A stretch of DNA of 64,000 nucleotides from Kitasatospora aureofaciens (GTDB taxonomy: Bacteria > Actinomycetota > Actinomycetes > Streptomycetales > Streptomycetaceae). The notes under the pieces were generated by a model, which saw nothing but the letters and a program-made list of their open reading frames with translations, was not told where the DNA came from and did not search any database. Made by a program: the position numbers and the translations under genes. Shown piece after piece: positions 58,231 to 64,000 of this stretch (positions are counted from its first letter, which is position 1; each line of letters starts with the position of its first letter). Location: contig NZ_JAHTKP010000025.1 of the NCBI RefSeq assembly GCF_019192735.1, forward strand, positions 1 through 64,000, in the 5' to 3' direction.

Positions 58231-58350
58231 GGTGAGCCCCTTTCGTTCTGCTGTGGGCTGGACCGTAGCCGGGGCTTTGCCGTGCATATGCGCGCGATGC
58301 CGGTGTGGCCCGGGAGTTCATCCGGACGGGCGGCGTGCGGACATTCGGCC

Positions 58351-58380
58351 GCCCCGCCCGGCGTGAGCGCCGGGCGGGGC
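58351..58380 (-). terminator. Hairpin terminator of the accessory minus-strand pair
   Basis: GCCCCGCCCGGCG (58351-58363) pairs perfectly with CGCCGGGCGGGGC (58368-58380) around TGAG, just past the 58389 stop. Confidence 0.8.
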
Positions 58381-58388
58381 GGGGGAGT

Positions 58389-58661
58389 TCAGAGCTGGTG
58401 GGTGGTGATGGTGATCGGGTGGGCGGTCCAGTCGGTGAGTTCGCCGACGTAGAGGGTGACGCTCCAGCGGCCGCCCCGGGCGAGGCAGCGGGCGACGCCG
58501 TCACCGCCGCCCGGGCCGATGCAGAGGCGGATGAAGTCCCGGTGGGCCGCGCGGATCGGGAGCCGGCGGACGTGCTCCCAGAGGACGGGCAGCGCGTGGT
58601 CGAGGCTCGGGAAGACGGCGGGCGGCATGATGCCGGTGATCCGGGCCCGGACGGCGCTCAC
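58389..58661 (-). CDS. Small hypothetical protein downstream of an anti-sigma-type ATPase remnant
   Basis: A 90-residue frame starts at GTG 58661, overlapping the preceding stop by four bases (GTGA). It contains DHALPVLWEHVRRLPIRAAH, DFIRLCIGPGGG and a C-terminal WSVTLYVGELTDW. No domain is recognised. It was presumably co-transcribed with the intact ATPase gene. With that gene now truncated at its 5' end, the pair has probably lost its promoter. Confidence 0.55.
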   Translation of the reverse strand: MSAVRARITGIMPPAVFPSLDHALPVLWEHVRRLPIRAAHRDFIRLCIGPGGGDGVARCLARGGRWSVTLYVGELTDWTAHPITITTHQL

Positions 58662-58887
58662 GCGGCGGCCGCCTCGGGGGAGACGTGGCACCAGACGAAC
58701 TTGCCGATGCCGCCCTTGCGCGGGCAGCAGCCCCACTGGGTGGCCAACTCCTCGACTAGGAGCAGGCCTCGGCCGGTCTCGGAGGAGACGGAGGCGGGGC
58801 GGAGGGCGGGCTTCTCGCTGTCGGCGTCGTGCACCTCGATGCGGAGGGTGTTGTCCGGGACGAGCTGGAAGCGGACGAAGATCAGTC
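58658..58887 (-). pseudogene. Remnant of an HATPase_c (RsbW-like) anti-sigma/regulatory kinase, N-terminus deleted
   Basis: The remaining frame has FVRFQLVPDNTLRIEVHDAD, GRGLLLVEELATQWGCCPRK and GKFVWCHV, the C-terminal half of streptomycete ATP-binding anti-sigma-like proteins. The N-box with ELVTNA-type residues that should precede it is missing. The coding sequence stops resembling the family at about 58882, where the opposite-strand XRE-type gene begins mid-domain. A deletion that joined two divergent genes explains both truncations. Confidence 0.75.
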
Positions 58888-59615
58888 GGATCGAGAACGC
58901 GAGGCTGGGCATTTCGCTCGGCGAACTGCGCGACCTGCTGATGTTCTACGACGTTGACGATCCCGAGCACGTGGACGAGCTTGTGGCGCTGGCTCGCAGA
59001 GGGCGCGAACCCGGCTGGGTGCAGCGGGCGCGTGCAGCTCGGCCGTCGTACTCGGACTTCATCGGCTACGAGGAGACGGCCGACTGCATTCGGTCGTTTC
59101 AGAACACCTTGGTAGCGGGGCTCTTGCAGACGCCCGACTATGCCCGCGCGGTGCTTCAGGCTCGGCCTTCAGCTCTCTGCAAAGAGGAGGTGGATGCCCT
59201 CGTGACGGCGCGGATAGCTCGACAGGAAGTGCTGGAGCGGGCCGATCCGCCGCGTCTCTGCGTGATCCAGGGAGAAGGGGCTCTCCGGATTCAGGTGGGC
59301 GGGGCGAAGGTGATGGCCCGCCAGCTCGACAGACTTGTCGAGCTGGTGGAGAACCCGCGTATCGAATTGCAGGTGCTGCCGGACAGGGCGGGCGCTCATG
59401 CCGGGCTCTTCGAGGCATTCGTGCTGTTCAGCTTCCCTACCCCGGTGTTCTCCGACGTTGTATGCGTGGAGCACCGAACGGGAACGCTCTACATGGAGAC
59501 GCCTGAGGAGACGAACGAATACGGGCTGATCTTCGATTCGCTCCGCGCAACCGCCTTGAGCCCGGCAGACAGCCTCGACATGATCGCTCAGGTACGGCAA
59601 GAGCTGTACCGCTAG
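58881..59615 (+). pseudogene. Remnant of an XRE/Scr1-type regulator (DUF5753), HTH N-terminus deleted
   Basis: From 58881 the frame reads ISRIENARLGISLGELRDLL and continues through a complete DUF5753 region (FIGYEETADCIRSFQNTLVA, GLLQTPDYARAVL, RLCVIQGEGALRIQVGG, VELVENPRIELQVLPDRAGA, MIAQVRQELYR). ISRIEN is the end of the helix-turn-helix. The preceding first half of that domain is absent, replaced by the opposite-strand ATPase remnant. No start codon or promoter belongs to the gene now, although an internal ATG (58939) exists. Its usual DUF397 partner is found at 61487. Confidence 0.8.
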
Positions 59616-59675
59616 TGCCGTGGCCGCGAACGCTCACCGGGTCGGGAGTCCAGTCCTGGCTAAGGTGCGCGTAGC

Positions 59676-59701
59676 GGAATGATGTTCGGTTGTAAGGGGT
59701 T
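59676..59701 (+). promoter_or_regulatory. Candidate sigma-R promoter of the HD-domain gene
   Basis: GGAAT (59676-59680), then exactly 18 bases, then GTT (59699-59701). The ATG at 59708 lies about where transcription should begin, so the mRNA would be leaderless. Confidence 0.65.
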
Positions 59702-59707
59702 TGGCGG

Positions 59708-60313
59708 ATGCTGATCGAGGTTGCAGGGGTGCGCGTACCTGTGGGGCGGGCGACAGAGGCGGCGCGGCTGGTCTGTGAGGAATACGCTGACGAGGCGCTG
59801 TACCACCACTCTGTGCGGTCATACTTCTTCGGCGCGGCCTGGGCGGAGGCGCGTGGCCTCGACTTCGACCGTGAGCTGTTCTTCGTCTCGGCGTTGCTGC
59901 ACGACTTGGGGCTCGTTCCGCCCTTCGACAGTCACACGCTCTCGTTTGAAGAGGCTGGTGGCCACCTGGCCCGGGTCTTCACGGCCGGTCTCGGCTGGCC
60001 GACTGAGCGACGCGACCGGGCGGCTGAGCTGATCGTGCTCCATATGCGGGACGACGTTGCGCCGGAAGTAGACGTGGAGAGCCGACTGTTGCAGGTGGGG
60101 ACGAGCGCGGATGTATCCGGGGCGGGCCTGGAAGCCTTCGACCCGTCTTTCACGGACACACTCGTTGGTGCATACCCCCGGCTGGGCTTCGCCAAGTCCT
60201 TCGTGCGCTTGTTCCAGGACCAGGCAGAGCGTAAGCCGGGGTGCGCGGCGGCGCAGTTGGTAGCGGGAGAGTGGGCGGAACGGACTGTATCCAATCTGCT
60301 CGATCAGGGCTGA
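59708..60313 (+). CDS. HD-domain hydrolase, cyanamide hydratase-like
   Basis: The 201-residue protein has the HD-type metal site spread over HHSVRSYFFGAAWAEARG (His), ALLHDLGLVPPF (His-Asp), and downstream HLARVF and DVESRLLQVGTSADVSG (Asp). The LYHHSVRSYFFG segment resembles cyanamide hydratase/YfdR-like HD proteins more than nucleotidases. The substrate is unknown. No good ribosome site precedes the ATG, and a sigma-R-type promoter lies exactly upstream. It stands between the XRE remnant and an IS630 element. Confidence 0.8.
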   Translation: MLIEVAGVRVPVGRATEAARLVCEEYADEALYHHSVRSYFFGAAWAEARGLDFDRELFFVSALLHDLGLVPPFDSHTLSFEEAGGHLARVFTAGLGWPTERRDRAAELIVLHMRDDVAPEVDVESRLLQVGTSADVSGAGLEAFDPSFTDTLVGAYPRLGFAKSFVRLFQDQAERKPGCAAAQLVAGEWAERTVSNLLDQG

Positions 60314-61480
60314 TGGCCGGGAAACGGATCGTCACGCGGCTTCCGTGACGGGGCGTCCGCCCCAGCGCAGGTAGACGTGCAGGGCCCGGGTCTGGACGGT
60401 GTGGTTCGGATGGTGGGAGTTGGCCAGAGTGAACTGCCGCAGCGGTCCGAAATGGGCCTCGATGGGGTTGGCCCAGGAGGCGTTGGTCGGGGTGAAGCAC
60501 AGCTCCACCTTGCTTTTCTTCGCCCAGGCGCGGATCTTGGTGCCCTTGTGGGCGGAGAGGTTGTCCAGGATCACGTAGATGGGTGCACCGTCTGGGCGGG
60601 CGGCCCGGATCGACTTCAGGGCCGCGAGGGTGTTGGCCGCGCCTTTGCGGCGGCGGTTGACGCCCCACAGGGTGTCGTCCCCGACCGAGTAGCAGCCGTG
60701 GAAGTAGGTGACGCCGTGGGTGCGGTGGTAGGTCGCCGGGACCCGGTTGGGGCGGCCCTGTTCGGCCCAGCAGGACCCACCGGTGGGGCGGATGCCCAGC
60801 GGGCCGAACTCGTCGAACGCGAAGGTGCGGTCGGGGAAGTTTTCCAAGACATGCTCGATGCGGTCGAGTTTGGCGTCGCGCTCGGGATCGGTGGACTCCT
60901 TCCAGGTCTTGGTCCGCTGGAAGGTGATGCCGCGGCGGGCGAGCAGACAGCGCAGGGCCTCGCGGCCGATGCGGATCACCCGGCCGTGGACACGGCGCAG
61001 GTAGGCGGCGAGCTTACGTAACGACCAGCGGGTGAAGGGCTGGCCGAGTTTGGCCGGGCGGGTGGTGGCCGTCTGGACGACGAAGTCCTCGTCGTCAGGG
61101 CTGAGCAGGCGGGGACGGCCTCCCGCCCATTGAGGGTCCAGGCAGGCCAGGCCGATCTCGTTGAACCGGTGGATCACGTCGCGGACCGTGTCCTCGTCGG
61201 CCTGGACCAGCTGGGCGATGACCGGCACGCGGTTCCCGCCGGCCGAGGCCAGCAGCATCATCGCGCGCCGGTAGCGCACCGAGCTGCTGTCGCCCCGGCG
61301 CACGATCTGCTGCAGCCGCTGCCCCTCCTGATCGGTCAGCCTGCGGACTCGAACGGGCTCAGCCACCACACCTCCACCTGTCGGACGGCCTGTCGGCTCA
61401 CATCCAACCGGCCCGCCACCCATCAGCGCGAACCGCAACCCGGTGAACCATCGCGGTCAGAGCACTAGGCAGTAGAGGGG
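60314..61480 (-). mobile_element. IS630-family insertion sequence (ends not fixed)
   Basis: An IS630-type transposase gene fills most of this interval, which separates the HD gene from DUF397. I could not identify convincing terminal inverted repeats. The segments near 60314-60340 and 61440-61480 share only short matches (GATGG, CCGGG). TA dinucleotides, the usual IS630 target, occur at both sides. Bounds are approximate. Confidence 0.6.
60332..61366 (-). CDS. IS630-family transposase
   Basis: The 344-residue protein has an N-terminal helix-turn-helix region (LTDQEGQRLQQIVRRGDSSS, VIAQLVQADEDTVRDVIHRF), a winged-helix linker (FTRWSLRKLAAYLRRVHG), and the DDE catalytic domain: TFAFDEFGPLG (first Asp), YVILDNLSAHKG (second Asp) and NPIEAHFGPLRQF (Glu). 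All three catalytic residues are present and the frame is uninterrupted, so it could be active. I chose the second of two adjacent GTG codons (61366), four bases after GGAGG. Confidence 0.9.
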   Translation of the reverse strand: MAEPVRVRRLTDQEGQRLQQIVRRGDSSSVRYRRAMMLLASAGGNRVPVIAQLVQADEDTVRDVIHRFNEIGLACLDPQWAGGRPRLLSPDDEDFVVQTATTRPAKLGQPFTRWSLRKLAAYLRRVHGRVIRIGREALRCLLARRGITFQRTKTWKESTDPERDAKLDRIEHVLENFPDRTFAFDEFGPLGIRPTGGSCWAEQGRPNRVPATYHRTHGVTYFHGCYSVGDDTLWGVNRRRKGAANTLAALKSIRAARPDGAPIYVILDNLSAHKGTKIRAWAKKSKVELCFTPTNASWANPIEAHFGPLRQFTLANSHHPNHTVQTRALHVYLRWGGRPVTEAA

Positions 61481-61486
61481 TAAGGC

Positions 61487-61678
61487 ATGCGTGTCGTGTG
61501 GCGTAAGAGCAGTTTCAGCGGTCAGGGCGGTGACTGTATCGAGGTAGCTGACGGGATGGCCGGCGTTGTTCCTGTCCGTGACTCGAAGGACCCGGATGGG
61601 GCGGCTCTTCTCTTCTCCGCCGATGCGTGGGAGGCCTTCGTCGGCGGTGTGAAAGCAGGAGAGTTCCCAGGCGTCTGA
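61487..61678 (+). CDS. DUF397 domain protein
   Basis: The 63-residue protein is a classic DUF397: VVWRKSSFSGQGGDCIEVAD, VVPVRDSKDPDGAALLFSAD, AWEAFVGGVKAGEF. In streptomycetes DUF397 genes normally follow XRE/DUF5753 regulators and are linked to development or secondary metabolism. Scr1/Scr2 and BldB-like pairs are the named examples. Here the partner is the truncated regulator at 58881-59615, separated by an HD gene and an IS630 element. GTAAGG precedes the ATG. Confidence 0.9.
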   Translation: MRVVWRKSSFSGQGGDCIEVADGMAGVVPVRDSKDPDGAALLFSADAWEAFVGGVKAGEFPGV

Positions 61679-61686
61679 TCCAACAG

Positions 61687-61723
61687 CGCTGCCCCGCACG
61701 GCTTGTGGCCGTGCGGGGCAGCG
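61687..61723. terminator. Hairpin terminator for nrdAB and DUF397
   Basis: A perfect 15-bp stem pairs 61687-61701 with 61709-61723 (core GCCCCGCACGG / CCGTGCGGGGC). Confidence 0.88.
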
Positions 61724-61737
61724 TCGTTGTGTCGTCT

Positions 61738-62754
61738 CTAGAACTCGTCGTCGAAGGAGACGGAGCCCTCGACGGCGACCTGGTAGGCGCTGACCCGGCG
61801 CTCGAAGAAGTTGGTCAGCTCCTGGACGTTCTGGAGCTCCATGAAGCCGAACGGGTTGGTCGACCCATACCGGATCGGCAGGCCCAGGCGGGCCAGGCGC
61901 TGGTCCGCAACGGCCTCCAGGTACTGGCGCATCGAGTCGGTGTTCATGCCGGCCAGGCCGTCACCGCAGAGGTCCTGGGCGAACTGGAGCTCGGCCTCGA
62001 CGGCCTCCTCCAGCATCTCCGTGACCTGCTTGGCCATCTCGTCGTCGAAGAGGTCGGGCTCCTCCTCGCGGACGGTGTCGACCACCGACATCGCGAAGTC
62101 CATGTGCATGGACTCGTCGCGGAACACCCAGTTGGTGCCGGTGGCCAGGCCGTGGAGCAGGCCGCGCGACCGGAACCAGTACACGTACGCGAACGCGCCG
62201 TAGAAGAACAGGCCCTCCACACACGCTGCGAAGCAGATCAGGTTGAGCAGGAACGCCCGCCTGTCCTCCTTCGTCTGCAGCGAGTCGATGTGGTCGACCG
62301 CGTTCATGTACTTGAAGCAGAACTGGGCCTTCTGGTGGATGGAGGGGATGTTCTCCACCGCGGCGAAGGCCGCGTTGCGGTCCTCCGGGTCAGGCAGGTA
62401 GGTGTCGAGCAGCGTCAGGTAGAACTGGACGTGCACGGCCTCCTCGAACAGCTGGCGCGACAGGTACAGCCGCGCCTCCGGGGAGTTGATGTGCTTGTAG
62501 AGGCTCAGCACCACGTTGTTCGCCACGATCGAGTCGCCCGTCGCGAAGAACGCGACCAGGCGGCCGATCAGGTGGCGCTCGCCCTCGCTGAGCTTGGCCA
62601 GGTCGGCGACGTCGGAGTGCAGGTCCACCTCCTCCACCGTCCAGGTGTTCTTGATCGCGTCCCGGTACCGGTCGTAGAACGACGGGTAGCGCATCGGGCG
62701 CAGGGTCAGCTCGAAGCCGGGGTCGAGCAGCATCTTCTGGCGATCGTCGGACAT
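61738..62754 (-). CDS. nrdB: Ribonucleotide reductase beta subunit, class I
   Basis: The 338-residue protein has the di-iron and radical-site helices of NrdB: WTVEEVDLHSDVADLAKLSE, RQLFEEAVHVQFYLTLLDTY (Glu, His), FAACVEGLFFYGAFAYVYWF (Glu) and FRDESMHMDFAM (Glu, His). It carries the tyrosyl radical that starts catalysis in the alpha subunit. Its ATG and the nrdA stop share one base (TAATG), so the subunits are coupled. In streptomycetes class Ia NrdAB backs up the B12-dependent NrdJ and is held off by NrdR and a B12 riboswitch. Those lie upstream, outside the window. Confidence 0.95.
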   Translation of the reverse strand: MSDDRQKMLLDPGFELTLRPMRYPSFYDRYRDAIKNTWTVEEVDLHSDVADLAKLSEGERHLIGRLVAFFATGDSIVANNVVLSLYKHINSPEARLYLSRQLFEEAVHVQFYLTLLDTYLPDPEDRNAAFAAVENIPSIHQKAQFCFKYMNAVDHIDSLQTKEDRRAFLLNLICFAACVEGLFFYGAFAYVYWFRSRGLLHGLATGTNWVFRDESMHMDFAMSVVDTVREEEPDLFDDEMAKQVTEMLEEAVEAELQFAQDLCGDGLAGMNTDSMRQYLEAVADQRLARLGLPIRYGSTNPFGFMELQNVQELTNFFERRVSAYQVAVEGSVSFDDEF

Positions 62755-64000
62755 TACTGGCAGGCCTCGCAGGACTCGGGGTTCTCCAGGGAGCAGGCCA
62801 GCGCGGCCTCTTCCTCCGGCGTGAGGGTCGGGGTGTTCACCGGCACCGGAGCCGCGGTCCGGGCGGCGCCGGGGGCGGCCTGGGCGATGCGGGTCGCCGG
62901 GCGCGAGCGCAGGTAGTAGGTGGTCTTCAGACCGACCTTCCACGCGTACGCGTACATCGAGCTGAGCTTGCCGATGGTCGGCGCGGCCATGAACAGGTTC
63001 AGCGACTGGCTCTGGTCGAGGTACGGCATGCGGGCCGCGGCCAGGTCGATCAGCGCGCGCTGGGGCAGCTCCCAGGCCGTCCGGTAGAGCGAACGGACCT
63101 CGGCGGGCAGCCAGTTGAACTCCTGGACGGAGCCGTTGGCGTCGCGCAGCGCGTCCCGGGTCTGCTCGTCCCAGACGCCGAGCTCCTTGAGCTCGCGCAC
63201 CAGGTACGGGTTGACCTGGAGGAACTCGCCGGACAGGGTCTCGCGCTTGAACAGGTTGGACACCTGCGGCTCGATGCACTCGTACACACCGGCGATGGAC
63301 GCGATGGTCGCGGTCGGGGCGATCGCGAGCAGCAGCGAGTTGCGCAGGCCGGTCTCGGCGATCCGGGCGCGCAGCGCCTCCCAACGCCCGGCCCACTGCG
63401 GGGCGGCCGACGGGAAGTGGTCGATGTGCAGCTCGCCGCGGGCGGCGCGGGTCTCGCCGTACGCCTCGTGGCGGCCCAGCTGCTCGGCCAGGTCGGCGGA
63501 GCGCTCGTAGGCGGTGAGCATGATGCGCTCGGCGATCAGGGTGGAGAGGGCCTTCGCCTCCGCCGAGTCGAAGTCGATCCGCAGCTTGAAGAAGACGTCC
63601 TGCAGGCCCATCACGCCCAGGCCGACCGGGCGCCAGCGGGAGTTGGACGTCCCCGCCTCAACCGTCGGGTAGAAGTTGATGTCCACCACGCGGTCGAGGA
63701 AGGTGACGGCGGTGCGCACGGTGGCGTCCAGCCGCTCCCAGTCCATCGCACCCAGCAGGTCGTCGACAGAAGCGCCGGCAGCCACGTGGGCGCCGAGGTT
63801 GACCGAGCCGAGGTTGCAGACGGCGGTCTCGGAGTCGTCCGTGACCTCCAGGATCTCGGTGCACAGGTTGGACGAGTGCACCGTCCGGCCGGGCAGCGCG
63901 GTCTGGTTGGCGGCGCGGTTGGAGGCGTCCTTGAAGGTCATCCAGCCGTTGCCGGTCTGCGCCAGGGTGCGCATCATGCGGGCGTAGAGGGTCTGCGCCG
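62754..64000 (-). CDS. nrdA: Ribonucleotide reductase alpha subunit, class I (C-terminal part)
   Basis: The frame is open to the window edge and covers about 415 C-terminal residues. It includes SSNLCTEILEVTDDSETAVCNLGSVNL (active-site Cys-Asn-Glu loop, given here as SSNLCTEIL and CNLGSVNL), PVGLGVMGLQDVFF, LLLAIAPTATIASIAGVYEC, and SMYAYAWKVGLKTTYYLRSR with the radical-relay Tyr pair. The tail CEAC is the redox-active CxxC reduced by thioredoxin-type donors. The N-terminal ATP-cone lies outside. It is the first gene of the nrdAB pair, transcribed leftwards. Confidence 0.95.
   Translation of the reverse strand, partial: AQTLYARMMRTLAQTGNGWMTFKDASNRAANQTALPGRTVHSSNLCTEILEVTDDSETAVCNLGSVNLGAHVAAGASVDDLLGAMDWERLDATVRTAVTFLDRVVDINFYPTVEAGTSNSRWRPVGLGVMGLQDVFFKLRIDFDSAEAKALSTLIAERIMLTAYERSADLAEQLGRHEAYGETRAARGELHIDHFPSAAPQWAGRWEALRARIAETGLRNSLLLAIAPTATIASIAGVYECIEPQVSNLFKRETLSGEFLQVNPYLVRELKELGVWDEQTRDALRDANGSVQEFNWLPAEVRSLYRTAWELPQRALIDLAAARMPYLDQSQSLNLFMAAPTIGKLSSMYAYAWKVGLKTTYYLRSRPATRIAQAAPGAARTAAPVPVNTPTLTPEEEAALACSLENPESCEACQ

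Noticed and set aside
57172..61678. Biosynthetic gene cluster in the accessory patch
   Set aside because: Only a ferritin-like protein is suggestive; there are no synthases, carriers, P450s or precursor peptides.
61999..64000. B12 riboswitch for nrdAB
   Set aside because: It would lie upstream of nrdA, which starts beyond the right edge of the window.

Overview
The window is chromosomal DNA of a very GC-rich actinomycete, almost certainly Streptomycetaceae (Streptomyces or Kitasatospora). The signs are strong third-position GC bias, many leaderless or GTG starts, perfect GC hairpins as terminators, and actinomycete-specific genes (wblC, sigR-rsrA, mycoredoxin, adnAB, uvrD2, catR-catalase, UPF0182, zinicin_2 and PPA1309 families). 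From memory, the gene order follows Streptomyces coelicolor from about SCO5180 to SCO5226, and part of it matches the M. tuberculosis block Rv3193c-Rv3202c. These gene-number correspondences are recall and were not computed.

Layout. 1-7.6 kb: a divergent unknown gene, an alkyltransferase-like protein, then the helicase-nuclease pair adnA-adnB. 7.8-16 kb: a SpoIIE-type phosphatase, an EEP-fold hydrolase, a PadR regulator with an ABC exporter, and an M20 peptidase. 16-24 kb: nudC, a GntR regulator, mycoredoxin with a sigma-R promoter, uvrD2, and wblC behind a long leader with an intrinsic terminator, then a coiled-coil gene and an ABC1/AarF kinase. 24-29 kb: a TetR/MFS efflux pair separated by a symmetric six-copy operator array, a DHFR-fold protein, a C-rich tract and a ThiF-like gene. 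29-39 kb: conserved housekeeping genes (M48-like peptidase, Nudix, zinicin_2, SDR, moaE, PDZ-S16 protease, PPA1309, UPF0182) and the initiator tRNA. 39-48 kb: a Sel1-repeat protein, catR-catalase, hisN, an SMR pump, aroA-rsgA and an M50-like peptidase preceded by two tandem repeat-derived mini-ORFs. 48.7-57 kb: an SRAP protein, an alpha/beta hydrolase, sigR-rsrA, two HD-domain membrane proteins, a TPR protein and peptide deformylase. 57-61.7 kb: an accessory patch (ferritin-like protein, a deletion-fused anti-sigma/XRE remnant, an HD protein with a sigma-R-like promoter, an IS630 transposase, DUF397). 61.7 kb to the end: nrdB-nrdA, with nrdA running off the window.

Functional theme. DNA end processing and repair (AdnAB, UvrD2, SRAP, ATL, NrdAB), thiol-oxidative stress (SigR-RsrA, mycoredoxin, catalase) and antibiotic response (WblC, MFS, SMR and ABC exporters) are interleaved. 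Three exact GGAAT-N18-GTT sigma-R promoters are visible: at sigR, at mycoredoxin, and an unexpected one placed to give a leaderless transcript of the accessory HD-domain gene.

The DNA also carries repeats that gene calls do not explain: short tandem repeats with a 10- or 20-bp period at gene 3' ends, a dispersed element present both inside adnB and at the SMR stop codon, a 24-bp tandem repeat inside adnA, and a 77-bp-period repeat that forms translationally coupled mini-ORFs.
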